From Parascedosporium putredinis (Eukaryota; Ascomycota; Sordariomycetes; Microascales; Microascaceae): a stretch of 64,000 bases of DNA. The notes below the pieces were generated by a model. It was not told the DNA's origin. It did no database searches and was given only the letters and a program-made list of their open reading frames with translations. The stretch spans positions 558,001 through 622,000 of the forward strand of contig CASHTG010000012.1 of NCBI GenBank assembly GCA_949357655.1, in the 5' to 3' direction. Below are positions 44,467-56,398 of the stretch, in pieces; position 1 is the first letter of the stretch, and each line of letters opens with the position of its first letter. The position numbers and the translations under genes are program-made.

Positions 44467-45678
44467 TTAGTACTTGCCCAACGTTCCATCGGATGTGGAG
44501 GAGGTGGGAGTATAAATTTCCTCCCAAGTCGTGGAGGATGTCACAGACGCGCCGTCGATACTCCTGGGGTCATACAGATTCGTGTGTCCAGGCGGAGTGG
44601 CTGCTCCGGTACCCGACGGGTTCAGGGGAGTCTTTTCGTTGGAACGCCGAGGCTCCGGGGATCGAAGGCGTCGGTAGGCTCCGAAGCTTGGCGGCGTAGA
44701 GAAGCAAAGAGTCGTATCGAGCGGACAAGGGTATGAACATATGAAATGCTGTGGCAAGAATCATCCAGTTAGCATGGTGGAAGACATATATGGATCTAAA
44801 CCGGCGCGCTTCCCACCCTACTTTTAGGATGAAGCGGACGCATATGGGACACGGCTAAGGGAGGGGGAATGGAGAGGGTAAGGGGCAACTCTTACGCAAC
44901 AAACACAGAGACAATCACCAGCATCTTGGGTAGGTTCATGCATGGCATGGAAGGCGCATCGTCGTGAACGTGGGACTGACCACCATGGTCGATCTTCCAG
45001 GTACGATGACGAGGTCCTAGATATATTTGTCAGCGGCCTTCTATACAGCCAAGCTTTTATACTTAATCATTCGGGATCCATCGGGTGCTTTATCGCTAGG
45101 TCGTACCTTGAAGATTGCATCGAGACGCGATGTGTTTGGAGGTGATAAAGGCGAAGATCTGCATTCCCAGGCAGAGGGCGTCCCCGACAACGGCCCCCTT
45201 CATGAACTGGACCGACTTGTAGCCGCCCGCAATCTTGCCCATAAAGGCAAAGTACGCCGTGATGGCTAACCCAGAAAGAGCCTAAGGAGATGGAATCGTT
45301 AGTTGGACACGGCACAGCTAGATAAATCTCTCCGGGAACTTCGCAACGCCTTCGATTGCCGCATACAAGTACCCAGTCGAAACTAGTCTTGAAATAGGCG
45401 AGAGCAGACCGGAGAAGGACATGATCACGAGGGAGAAGGAGAGCAGAGCTACGTACAAACCATTGTTTTCCGGGGCCATGGCAGGCGGTATGCCCGCCCT
45501 CTATCGTGCGGTACCAGGCGGAGATGGGGATAGCAATGCCCAGCTGTGCGAGCACAAGGCAGATTTGCACGGCTTTGGCTGCCTCGAGGCCCCGGGCGAG
45601 ATGGGCGGGGGTACGGCGTTGGGGATCACGGCGCCGGGAGTAGCGCTCGCGGTGGTGGTGCCGGCATCGAAAAGGCAT
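44467..45678 (-). CDS. Hypothetical multi-pass membrane protein
   Basis: I do not recognise the family. The model has exons 45678-45373, 45281-45107, 45016-44896 and 44748-44467, about 294 residues. Four hydrophobic segments are visible: AVQICLVLAQLGIAIPISAW, YVALLSFSLVIMSFSGLL, ALSGLAITAYFAFMGKIAGG, and MLVIVSVFVAISYVHTLVRS after a hydrophilic loop with HGGQSHVHDDAP. A further weak one is VVGDALCLGMQIFAF. The tail is polar and Thr/Ser-rich (ASVTSSTTWEEIYTPTSSTS). The layout resembles fungal integral membrane proteins of the rhodopsin-like/PTH11-type region, but that is only a guess. Five indels are needed: near 45670 (extra T), 45594 (missing C), 45500 (extra G), 45373 (missing G at the exon end) and 44626 (missing C). 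The open frame starting at the same ATG and running to 45067 is an artefact of these shifts. Confidence 0.62.
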
Positions 45679-47813
45679 CTTTGGGGGTGTAATGGAAGGG
45701 AAGAGAAAGAATTAAACAATGGATTTTTTGTCTCTTCTTTTTTACTTGTCCCCTTTTGTTTTCTTTGTGGATTCAAGTGTTTTGGATGGACTTGAAAATT
45801 AGAGGAGAACACGAGAAGCAACGAATGAATACCATCGGCCTTCTATAAAGACGACGAGTTTGAAGGCAACAGAATTTTGGGGCTGCCCCAGAGTTTGTCA
45901 CTTTCACCGGTTCTTTGGAGGACTGGGACTTTCGCCGCGCTTGAGCGTATCTCATGACGCGGCTTCCCCGAGAAGCGAATGGAGATGGCTCATTTCGAGT
46001 AGGGCAATCAAGCCCCGAGAGATCTCGGAGCAATGTTTGGGCGCTCAAGCCAGTAAGATTTATGGGGTACGCCTCCCTTTTGGGTAAAGGTGAAGCATCC
46101 ATGGATTTTATTCTGCTGCCTAGCACCTGGACAACATTGACGAGCCGTGCTAACCGTCCTGATTATTAAGGTTGAAAACGGTTTTTTTTTTGCTTCAATG
46201 TTCGTTTTAGATGATATGGGTGTATTTCCCGTTGTCTCTTCTGGTTCTCTTCTTTTCCCTCTTGACACTTACTTCTCTCTCAGTTGATGACGGTGAAGGT
46301 CAACTTCATTCCGGACTGTGCGGTCCCAAAGTTATTATTGATATCAATTGAGACACTAACTTTGCCAGGCAAGCCTAGGTGCTTTTGGGGACGCTCTGAA
46401 GTGTGTAATTGAGTGTGTAATTGAGTGTGTCTCTGTCCAACAGCAAGTGGAGCCAGACGCTCCCGGGTCCCCGACAGCCAGTGTCCAATGCGGTAGAAAT
46501 ATGCCCCGAACCGCCGACCATCGTCGGGGCTTGGCGAAATGGTGCCATCAATTCATGCGGGCAGGGGAATTGGCGCCTTCATTGGTGGTGTGTCAGCACA
46601 AGACGAAGAGACAAAAGTCACTACCATTTGAACGACACCTCATCTGAATTCCAGAGACCATCTCCATGCCGTTCTTAGAGCCTCTTATAGCCTTCTTTTT
46701 TTTTTTTTTTTGGTCTATCTTTTTTTCTTTGCGATTCCGCTTCAACCCGATGAATTGGCCCGTTGGATAAATTTACATAGCAATAACTTGACCTTGCATT
46801 CCTTCAAGCTCGCTTTGTGAGTGACATCCATCAACTGACCAGGCGATGCATTCAATGAGACTCCGCAACGGCGCCTCCTCGACGCTATCATCACCGTATG
46901 GCCAAGTATCTACATAGCTGTCCGCTTTAGAAAAGAAGTTTTTATCTTGGGCAGTCGCTATTCAAACACAATCCAGTATCCATACCTTCCCCTCCTCCCC
47001 TTCCACCAGTAACATCGAACAGTTGCTTGGGATATCGTCTGATTCCGCACTCAAGCTAAGAGAAATATGTAGACTAACAGAGAAATCGAATCATCGAGCC
47101 CGAACACCAAGGAACAAGTGCTCTGGAATTGGGGAGCTCTTGCCGTTTATCTGTACATGTTGGTACTGGTTTCGACGCGCCTAGACACTTTTCGAAACGC
47201 CCAAAATGCATCGCAGACATAGAGGCTGCAGGGAGGTTGTCGTTTTCGCGCCGAGTATCCTGGTTTTCTTTGTCGGTCTCTGGTTTATCTCAAGGCACAA
47301 CTACGATAGCTGTCCTTGATATCCTCGGAACTGAAAGCGCGGCGCCCTTAGAAACGAACCCTTTGTCGTTTGGAACCAAGCCATCCAAGAACTTTCCATA
47401 GCCTTTGGAACTATGAGCCTCAAGGCACCAGACTACTTGAAAGATGGCTATCAGGAGTGAGCTACTAGTGCTGTAAGAAAGATTGGAAACTTCTGGGTGT
47501 CTTGTCTGTATTGCTCTTTCCAAGATGGCATTTCAGGTGTGTCCTCTATTCAAAGCAGGTGAAGGGAATCAGTCTATCAATTCACTTCAAGATGGCTGTG
47601 AGCCTCACTCACACAAAACCTAGGTTCTGCGCTTGGAGATCATGAGTTAGCTGGGGGCACACAAGTAGATTCTTATCCTCTTCACTCTTCCCTCTTTCCT
47701 TTCCTTCCTTTTCTCTTCTTATCCCATCCCTTGAAAATTCCTACTTTTCTTTCTCTCCAACCCACACACAAAACAACACTGATACCACACTTTGACTAAG
47801 AAATCCATCAAAC
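45679..47813. other. 2.1 kb intergenic, divergent promoters
   Basis: Divergent promoter space of the membrane protein (-) and the Lys-rich protein (+). It holds a long T-run (about 46692-46711), a GTGTAATTGA direct repeat (46400-46432) and a pyrimidine-rich leader (47680-47760). I see no gene. Confidence 0.5.
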
Positions 47814-48615
47814 ATGTCTTCGAAGAATACAATGGATTCCACCGAACAATTCAAGGTGACCTCTCCAGGATCGAGCCCCGATGTCGTGTTCAAGGCTCTC
47901 CCCGAAGAACCCAAGAGCAAGGGTAAGATCAAGAAGAGCAAGGGTAAGGGTAAGAGCAAGGAAAAGGGCAAGAGCAAGGCCGAAGGCAAGGAAAAGGAGA
48001 AGGTCATCTCCCAGGCTGATGCTGAACTCTGCATCGAGCTCCTCGTTACCGCTGCCCAGCAGGGAGGCACTGCCATCCGCCCCGACTGGTCTGCCCTCGC
48101 TACCAAGCTTGGCATTGCCAGTGGTCCTGCTGCGTGAGTCTTACCCCTTCATAATTTTTTTCTTTTTTGTTTGATCTTCTTTCCTCCCATCTCGATTCGC
48201 TAACTCTGTCTGTAGTGCCAAGCGGGTCGAGCGACTCTTGAACCGTTACGAATACCGCTTGAGTGACATTACTGGCGGCAAGGGCCGTGGCTCGGCTTCC
48301 AAGGCCGATGCCAACTCTCCTGCCACGCCTTCAAGCCGCAAGCGCAAGGAAAAGGTTCAGGCCGGCCCCTCGGGTGAGGGTGATGACGAGGATGATTCCC
48401 CCTCTAAGCGTGCCGCCGTCGCCCGAAACTCCAAGAAAGTTGGCTCGACTACTTTCAAGGTCGCATCTGGTATGTCTTTTCTTCCTACTTCCTTTCATCC
48501 CTATCCGCACTAGAGTCACCTCACTCTCTCTCTCACTCTCTCTCAATGAAAGAAAAAAAGTTCCAGCTAATAACACATGATAGTCTTTGATGAAGACAAG
48601 GCCGGTGAGGCTTGA
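47814..48615 (+). CDS. Small Lys-rich protein with a Myb/SANT-like segment, probably nuclear
   Basis: A 201-residue protein in three exons (47814-48133, 48216-48469, 48584-48615), with no frameshift. The N-terminal part has a low-complexity basic stretch (KSKGKIKKSKGKGKSKEKGK). A compact segment follows, AELCIELLVTAAQQGGTAI, then DWSALATKLG and AKRVERLLNRYEY. Its spacing resembles the short helix-turn-helix (Myb/SANT-like) segment common in small fungal proteins; this is an inference from pattern. The C-terminal half is charged, with SRKRKEK and SPSKRAAV as likely nuclear signals. The last exon is only 32 nt and ends VFDEDKAGEA. Introns have CTAAC and CTAAT branch sites. Function unknown. Confidence 0.72.
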
Positions 48616-50066
48616 GCATCGAATCAAGTTCTCGTATCAAGCACTCGCCGTGAGCCGGTGTGGAGAGGGCCCATGAACACGCTTTGACTAGAGGACAGCG
48701 AGGACGGTGAGGTACATATGGACGGATAGCATCAAAGCGGGCGTTAGTTATTTGAATCATCATGGCGCTGGCTGGAAGTATAAAATGGCTCATCGGCTTG
48801 AGAAACGTATTTATGAAAACACAGAAAAGCAAATAAAAAGATCAAAACAAAAGAAACAGTGAACGCACTTCTCGCCCTCCCGTGACACTACATCGAGCTA
48901 CTCTTAGCCATAAATACAGCCTTCTCTAGTCATTAACAGGAGGGCTACCATTCTGAGCCCTTCATACTAGCCAGAAAACCGAGAGGGAATAATTTCAAAG
49001 CCATCTCTGCAAGTATGCGAATTGGATACTACAGTTGACTCTCCTCCCAGCCGAGACGTGGCCAACACGTAGGACTGATGCAATATTAGGATCCGATATC
49101 CCGTCGAGCTGCCTTGGGGAGGTTAGGAAGGTCTGGCGTGCGAGGACACATATAAATTTGACACCGAGAAAACAAAGAAGGACAAGTTAATCTCGTCTGT
49201 TGGGAATGTGTTGCCGAGCGAAACTTGGAACGATGGAATTCCATCTGGCCCCAATAGCTGAGCCAATGAGTCGGATCGAGCGAGTACCACCTATGTAGGT
49301 ACAGAAGCCCCAAACTATCCAACGCGATCACGGCTACCCAAGAGAAAACAAATCAACTATAGAATATATCGTCGACAATCTGTCTCCCAGTTAGTTTCCA
49401 ACTGATGTAGAGCCCGGCTACGAACTGCTATGCTCTCTCCATGACAGCCTCAAGGTACTGGTATGTCCATTCCTCGAGCCATGTTGTCCATGTGAGGGGC
49501 GATGGAGATGTCAAAGGTGTCCATGGGCAGAAACTCTTGGATCTCATAAACTAGAAGGGATGTCGGAAAATAATACCTTCGCGAAGCTTCTGATCGGGGA
49601 ATATACCAGTGACAATTAGCATGGAGGAATACCGGCTTTGATGTTTTTATTCCCCTCCTGTCCTAGCGACCCGTTTTTGTACTACTAACACTAGTGTATC
49701 TATCCATCCATGGATGTAATAGGTTATCCCCATTTCAAGTCTCCCCTTTAACTACAGCTGGGGATAACCAAACGTCAGACTGGATGGAGCCCGGGAAATG
49801 TGCCGTTGAGGATCTTGCTGACGAGTTATAAGGATTTTATCGATGCTAGATTCGACGACTTGGGAGAGAAAGATCTGAACCTCCAAACTTTCGTCAAGAG
49901 TTCAATGGTGGTTGTTCCACGATGACAAACAGTTGAGGTGCCGATTCGGGAAAGGTGTGCGAAGCGGCTAAGCCTCGCCCTCTTTTCAGGAAGCCGGCAC
50001 GCGTATCCCACGATGCAATTTCTCGACCACGGACAAATTCCCCAGAGCAAAGATAAACTCACAGTC
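48616..50066. other. Intergenic and upstream region of HD gene
   Basis: No gene is recognised. The frame of the HD protein stays open upstream to about 49938 but has no conserved residues. A TCTTTTCAGG acceptor-like sequence at 49981-49990 could end a 5' UTR intron. Confidence 0.5.
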
Positions 50067-50702
50067 ATGGCCGCTCTCATAAACTCTCAAGCCTTGGAGG
50101 AGTTGAAAGGGCTTTACTCGGGCGAGGAGCGAAAGTACCACGGCCTCGGGCACATTTCCGCGTTGCTCGCCCTCCTCCAGCAGCACAAGGCGCACTTCAC
50201 GGACCCTGACGCCGTCGAAGCAGCGATATGGTTCCACGACGCAATCTACGATTCCAAAGCTTCGGACAACGAGGTAAAGAGCGCTGAGCTCGCCTCGGTG
50301 CGACTAGCAAACTCGACACCCCGACTGGCCCAGGATAGAATTCGCCGCGTCGCCGTCATGATTGAAGCGACGGCCGCGCACAAGGTTCCGCACTTTGACC
50401 AGCCGGCGTTCGTCTCGGACGCTGAAATGTTCCTCGACATGGACCTCAGCATTTTGGGGGCCGAAGAGGACGCGTTTGAGCAGTACGAGGCGGCGGTACG
50501 GCAAGAGTACGGCTGGGTGAGCGACGAGGGTTGGAGGACGGGGCGCTTAGCTGTGCTCAAGTCCTTTGCGGACCGGCCCGCCATCTTCTACTCTCGGGTG
50601 TTTCGAGACTTGTTTGAGCAAAGAGCAAGGCGGAATATCGCCAGATCGATAGAGAGGCTTAGCGTGGGAGAGGCTACACCATCAGCTGATACAATTTCCT
50701 GA
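50067..50702 (+). CDS. HD-domain metal-dependent phosphohydrolase-like protein
   Basis: A 211-residue intronless cytosolic protein of the predicted metal-dependent HD-superfamily type. Metal-binding positions are visible: RKYHGLGHISALL near residues 20-30 supplies His residues, AIWFHDAIYD near residue 55 has the His-Asp doublet, and MIEATAAHKVPHFD and AEMFLDMDLSILGA supply the later His and Asp. Length and motif order match the small bacterial-type family found across fungi. Substrate is unknown; related HD proteins cleave phosphoesters or nucleotides. The start MAALINSQALEELKGLY was chosen; an in-frame ATG at 50013 (MQFLDHGQIPQ) is an alternative. No frameshift is needed. Confidence 0.8.
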   Translation: MAALINSQALEELKGLYSGEERKYHGLGHISALLALLQQHKAHFTDPDAVEAAIWFHDAIYDSKASDNEVKSAELASVRLANSTPRLAQDRIRRVAVMIEATAAHKVPHFDQPAFVSDAEMFLDMDLSILGAEEDAFEQYEAAVRQEYGWVSDEGWRTGRLAVLKSFADRPAIFYSRVFRDLFEQRARRNIARSIERLSVGEATPSADTIS

Positions 50703-50994
50703 TAGTCCCCTGCCATTGATAGAGGCGTTTCCTCAAAGCGAAGGATCTCGGGCATAGGGAGTAGACGTCGCGCAAGGGCAGACTCGCTTTTTCAAACATC
50801 CCTAGCTGGTTAGGAAGATGGAGGTTCCTCGCGATATTGACGCTCACAAGCCTTTCTTTTCCCCTCATAAAAGCTTATAATTTTATTAACCCTTTCGCTT
50901 GCAAATTCACCTAATCCTAATTCCATTATCGTAACACGCAGGGACTAAGTTTTCCCCTCCACCTAGTGCCTCCATTCCCTCCACATGCCCCCGT

Positions 50995-52353
50995 TTAGTC
51001 GCCAACGGGGAATGCCTTCAAGACCTGGCCGTAGTACAACTCCGAGTCCTTGGAGGCCAGGAAGACAAAACTAGGCGCGATCTCACTAGGCTGCCCGATC
51101 CTGCCGAGCTTCGACTTGTGGCCAAACTCTTCCATCTCTTCTGCGGATCTGGATGCCGGCTGCAACGGGGTATGTACGGGGCCGGGGGCGACGGCATTGA
51201 CTCGAATGCCCCTCTGCAAGAGATTCTGGGCGAGCGTGCGTGAAGGAGACAATGGCGCCTTTAGTAGATGCGTAATCGACCATGGATGGCGTTCCGCGGA
51301 AAGCTACAGTGGAAGCAGTGTTGATTATGCTGAAACCCAGTGTTGATCAAGTTAGTGCCGAGTGTTCTTAGGAAGAGGAAGGAAACACGAAAGACAAAAT
51401 CCAGGTGGTAAAGGTTTGAGAAACGTACGTAGAGCCTTTAGGCATGTGAGGAACGGAGTACTTGGTCATGGCAAACATTTGTAGAATGTTGCTCCGGAAA
51501 GTACTCTCCACATTATCGAGATCGATGTCGGCAAAGTCGGGGCACTTTATTTGTTTCGAGGCGTTGTTGACAAGGATATTGACCTCTCCGTATCTGGTCT
51601 CATGTTAGGGAACCCCTCCAACTGTGACTTGGATGTTCGCGAGGCGAATTCAGATTACTCACTTCTCAACGTGCTTCGACACTGCATCCTGGCAGGTCTT
51701 GTTCTCCATCAAGTCTCCCGGTATCAAGAGGCACTGTTTTCCTTCCTTCTCTACCATCTTCTTGGTGTCCTCGGCATCGGGCTGCTCTTCTGGGAGGTAC
51801 ACGATGCTGATATCGGCGCCTTCACGAGCAAAAAGAACGGCCACGGCGCGGCCGATTCCTGAGCTATGCCACCAATATGTCAGTCTCCATTTAGTGGCAA
51901 CTAAACTCCAAAAAAGAAGAGCAGGAAAATCCAGCTCTTCTTTTCTTCCTGTTCAAAACTTACTCTCCTCCTGTGATTATGGCCTTTTTGCCCTTTAGCT
52001 TTCCAGCAGCAGCATATTCAACAAAGGAATCCTCTCCCTCAAGCGCTGTCGATTCGCTAGTAGGTTTCATATCTCGCTCGAGGCTACACCATGTTTTCGA
52101 TAGATTAGTTTGTGTCCTGCTTGTCTGCCGATGGCTTTGATACTGCGACAATGGCTCACCCGGGAAGGTCTTGCGACTGTTTATGCGAGACGGGCTGGAA
52201 TTTGCCCTTCTCTCCAGCTTGTGAGTCGGTTTTGTTGGACATGGTCGCGTGATACAGTCTAATCCGTTTAAAGTGTGGGTGTGCTTGACGCGGGATTGTG
52301 GTTGAAGAGGAAAAGCATCGGAGAGAACGGGCTGGGAACGACTTCAAGGCCAT
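50995..52353 (-). CDS. Short-chain dehydrogenase/reductase, five exons
   Basis: A classical NAD(P)-dependent SDR of about 337 residues, closest in layout to the glucose/ribitol-type dehydrogenases with an N-terminal extension (PVSHKQSQDLPG before the fold). Exons: 52353-52160, 52083-51964, 51863-51663, 51593-51429 and 51329-50995. Motifs in order: TGG then DSGIGRAVAVLFA across intron 2, VNILVNNAS, IINTAST with the catalytic Ser, YASTKGA giving Tyr-x3-Lys, and VNAVAPGPVHTPLQP. The C-terminus is AFPVGD. The first 37 residues (MALKSFPARSLRCFSSSTTI) are Arg/Ser-rich and acid-free, like a mitochondrial presequence; an inner ATG opens MSNKTDSQAG. One shift is needed near 51236 (one base extra or two lost), just before TLAQNLLQRGIRV. 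Substrate is not deducible. Confidence 0.86.
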
Positions 52354-55300
52354 TTTATTTATTTTTAACGAAGAGGCGCACCGATGGTTACGTTACTGGA
52401 CTTCTCTTCCATGTGTTTGTGACGTGAGTAGTATTCCAATGCATTTTTAACTCCCTACGCTTGTCGATGGCTGGCTTTTAGAAACGTCATGGGGCAAGTT
52501 TACTTGCATCATTTTCTATGGTAAAGGATTCTAATTGATAGGCGACCTAGGTGGGACAGACAGATCATGCAATTCTATTGCGGATTCCTCCCGCCCCTCT
52601 GCCTCTTTTCGGCGGTCTCATGTCGTTTCTCTCCTAGAAGCTTGGGAAACCGGTGAAGCTACGTGGTGGTGATGGTTCTCTGAGGGGACGGCGGAGTCGC
52701 TCGTTGATCACAGTGACGTCAAGGAAGGAGCTTATCGGGAGCACTTGCTCCTAGAGGTGATGGTGGAGCCACACTGGGGCTGCACTGGGGCTGGGACGGA
52801 GGCCGCTGTGGTTTGTCAGCACAAACTGTACATCCATAGATCTTGACTCTGCCCTAATAGCAGCTAAAGTCAAAAGGTTAAGTTCTGTTTCCTCTATTCT
52901 GCCACTTCCCAAGCTCTTCCTCAGGGCCTGTTATGTCAACTTGAGCCCGCCTGCTCGGGGGCCGAAGAGGTGCGGAGCTCATGGGAGTCGAGCAGTGGAT
53001 TTCCGATGGTAGCTTTCCCGTTCGAGCGGGAACGCTAAACCTGAAATGTTCTAGTGAGGCACACCTCGCAAAGACAAACACTGAGAAGCTTATTATCAAG
53101 CCAGGCAACTAGATATGGAGTTGGAAAAAGAACTTTTCTCGTCAAGCACAGCCAGAGGATTAAGCTCTTATCTATCGCGATAGGTTATGGCATTGGCGAA
53201 TTTGACCGTTGTGGTATGTTGCAACACGATGCACCTTAGCCTTTCCACTCCATATCAGTGGTATGCTTGGAAAACTCAGAAGAAAGGTGAACCTTTCTTC
53301 CTGTCTGGAGTCCTCCGTTGATGCGAGCCCTTCCCATACTCGACGTGCAAGACACGGCGCTTCATTTGGAATAAAACAACATGGGTGGACGATTCGTGTA
53401 GATTCCCGTGCGCTTCCTACTTTGCTTGCAGGATCATCCTACATTATACAAGTAAACGGCTCTCCTTCTCGTATTCATATTGTGATTGATGACCTTTTGC
53501 AAATCCCGCCGCCATAGCAGGGCGGTGCCGAGAGGGCCTGGCGTAAGCGCTTAGCGATGCCGGTCCCCGAAGCGTCAAGGCGTCGCGAAGGCGCGGGGCG
53601 AAGGGGAGGTTGCAGCCGGAATATTCTAGTAGCAGCGGCTTCATTAAGACCAAACCTCCTTATAGGGTTCTAGTAAAATTCCTTGGGTCTATTGCGACGT
53701 CACCCGCGTCGATGCCGGAGAGGACCTGCATGGATCGTCGACGAATACGTGGAAGAGGAGAACAGAGATAATTTCAAAAGGGAAGAGGTGCCGGGAATAA
53801 AAGAGGGAGAAAGAAAAGGCTTTGAGAAGGTTTCCATTTCCTTCGATGTTCCGACGGCAAGTCAATTTCAACTTCCTTGGCCAGTATCGACAAAGGTTCC
53901 CTTAGAGACCCACAGGTGACGATCGTATCGAACGACTCACTACGGAGGCGGATGGCGGGCACAGCATTGAGCCACAGGGGCACATATCTTTTCCCGATGC
54001 AAAAGTCAAGACTCCGGTACTTCCTGAAGATGGCTTGTAGAAGATTAGGGACGAAACCAGCCTAAGGTGTGCTGGCATAGACCTGGTTACGTTGGTTTCT
54101 TTCTGCGCTAGCTCGGCAAAATCCCCTGATAGTGAGTAAAACAAACTGCCCAAGTGCCAGACGCTCGCTGATCCTTTGGTACGTCTCCTGTCACCTCTTC
54201 TTGATGGCTGCTGACCTTTTCTTTTCCCTTCTTCTTTGTCTTCTGGTTTTTGAGTTGCGCGCTACGTTCGTTCTCTTTATCCAATCTCGGCTACGGACAT
54301 GTGCCAGATTGTAAGTGTGTTGGGCGACTCAGGGTAGAATCAAGCTTGGCTCGGCGTTTCCCGCGCAAATCATGAAACTTGGGAAGGTGGTCTTTAGGTC
54401 TTTGGGAGAGCTGCCAGCCTTGGCAATATACCGGGTTCTATATCATCGTGGGGCAGCGAAACATGGATTTTCTACGGTCATGGGCTTGTTGGTGTGGTGG
54501 GAGGCGACGCAATGAGCTGCCAGCCGTCGCGCCTCGGACCATCCACCCTCAGCTCCATACGCAGGTACAACTTCTCCGTTCCTTTTCAATTGACTCTAGA
54601 ATGCTGCTGTTGAATGCTCGGGACCGCCGTTATCGAGCGAGAGTGTGAGAAGGAGAGGGCTTATAGTGGGTGATATAACCGGGACAGCAATATGGTTAGT
54701 GTTGATCGCGGGACGCCGTTCCTAGGCGCGTCGTCATGCATCCATTCTTTTTTCCGAAATAATCTGGCCTTCTCAATAACCCCGCACCGATACGTACGTC
54801 TCATCTTTTCTCAGAGATTGTTCTCCGCCAAGGCTAGCTTTGCTAAAGTTTGGAGAAGGAGGAGTAGACCAAAAAAATGGAAGGGATTAATCATGTCAGA
54901 ACTAAAAGGTGACGCTGAGGAAGGGCAGTCGGAGACATGGAACACGAGCACATAAAACCAATCGCGAGGGAAAAAAAGAGAAGGGTTGGTTGACTTAATT
55001 GGTGGCGAGCTACTCGAGCAAGCACCCTCCGCTACGCTACATGGATGACCTATCAGTGTAATTGCCTGTTGGTTCCGGGCTCGGAAAGTCAAACCCGTCC
55101 ATATGAATCCTCGCCCCCTTCTTCCTACTGGCGTGGGTGGGAGTTGGGGTAATCTTGAGCTTTCCCCAGGTTTGTGATGATACCTCCTATCCGTCAATAC
55201 GACAGAGTAAAGTGGAGGGCCCGTCGTTGCATTGGATCAGTTCTCTTCACGGGCCGCTCCCAATTGACTGATTCATCGTAATGCTACATGTACTCGGCCT

Positions 55301-55968
55301 AGGAGGTAGATGACGCCGCCTGGCTCTTCAGATAGCATCTTCTACATACCGAGTTGCAGGATACGAAGTCGAAGAGGCGAACCATTCGAGGATTGTAACC
55401 AGAAGAAGGAAAGAGTCGGAAGGCGAAGAGAGGGAAGATTGAAAGATGACAAAAATTAAAATAAAATAAAATAAAGAGGAAAAGTGGCTCCGTCTCGCGC
55501 GATTAGCCGTTGGCCATCCTTTTGACGACCGCACCTCCATAAGACGAACACATTCAGCCATATTAAAATGACCATCGATCGGCAAGCACACCTCGGATTG
55601 ATTAATAGGAAACTGGGAACAATCATGGATCCCCTTTAGAGTATATTCCGCAGTCGTCAAGCCTGCCAATGCATCCTCAGTATTACCCGGAGAAGCAGGG
55701 AAGCTCCTTCTTGGAGACGGTGGCCTCGACTTCGTCAAGGGAGCTTAACTCGTAGGGTAGAAAGCGGAAAATCGAGATAAATACCCTTTCGCGGCAACCT
55801 CAGTCTTGCCTCGAAAGATTTGGTTCCCGGTTCTTGAGATCTCAACGTATTGGACAACAACCTCTCTCCCCTCTGCCCCCTCTTCTAGTTGGACCAACAC
55901 CGTTCGATTACCCTGTACAAACCCTCACCTCTCCAGTCCAGTCTCAGACCTCAACGGTACTCTTCAAA
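52354..55968. other. 3.6 kb intergenic
   Basis: The promoter of the SDR (-) and a long stretch before the small secreted protein (+). A C/G-rich patch at 53515-53615 is the only compositional feature. An open frame of about 136 codons on the minus strand (55328-55738) has no domain. A CACTGGGGCTG direct repeat lies at 52771-52793. I see no supported gene. Confidence 0.5.
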
Positions 55969-56398
55969 ATGCTCACCCGCACCGCTATTGCCATCCTCGC
56001 GACCGTTGTCGCCTCCGTCTCCGCCCAGGACACTCCTACCTGCGAGGCCATCGGCTACGACAAGGGCACCAACCCCGCCTTCATCGCCCGTACCGATGCC
56101 GAGGTGACCGGCGATATCGAGGCCTGCGCTACCCTTTGCGCCTCCTCCGAGGAGTGCCGCAGCTTCGCGTTCGGCGACAACACCTGCCTGCTCTACGACG
56201 TCGCGGTGGAGGGCAACGTGATCGAGATGGACTCCAGCCCCTACCTCTTCAACGACATCGAGTGCTTCGACGGCCTTGTGGTTCCCGAGCCCCCTGCCGA
56301 GGAGGAGGGTCCCGAGGAGGGCGAGGGTGACGGCGAGGAGAGGCCTCCCCGAGAACCCCGATGAGGAGAACCCTGGCGATGCTCCCACCGAGCCATAG
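55969..56398 (+). CDS. Small secreted cysteine-containing (PAN/Apple-like) protein
   Basis: A 142-residue secreted protein. The signal peptide MLTRTAIAILATVVASVSAQ is followed by a mature part with six Cys: CEAIGYDKG, ACATLCASSEECRSFAFG, NTCLLYDV and IECFDGL. The spacing C...C-x3-C-x5-C-SFAFG...C-LYD is that of the PAN/Apple-like fold common in small fungal extracellular proteins, which binds protein or carbohydrate. The tail is acidic and Pro/Glu-rich. One extra C in 56347-56350 puts the raw frame onto a stop at 56364; without it the tail continues ENPDEENPGDAPTEP to 56398. The start is the ATG of the signal peptide, not the longer upstream open frame. Confidence 0.75.

Noticed and set aside
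53515..53615. GC-rich patch resembling a structured RNA
   Set aside because: I could not fold it into a tRNA or recognised small RNA, and no Pol III boxes are present.
55328..55738. 136-codon minus-strand open frame with some plausible protein sequence
   Set aside because: There is no domain, the C-terminus is hydrophobic and AT-derived, and there is no splice structure. Possible but not supported.
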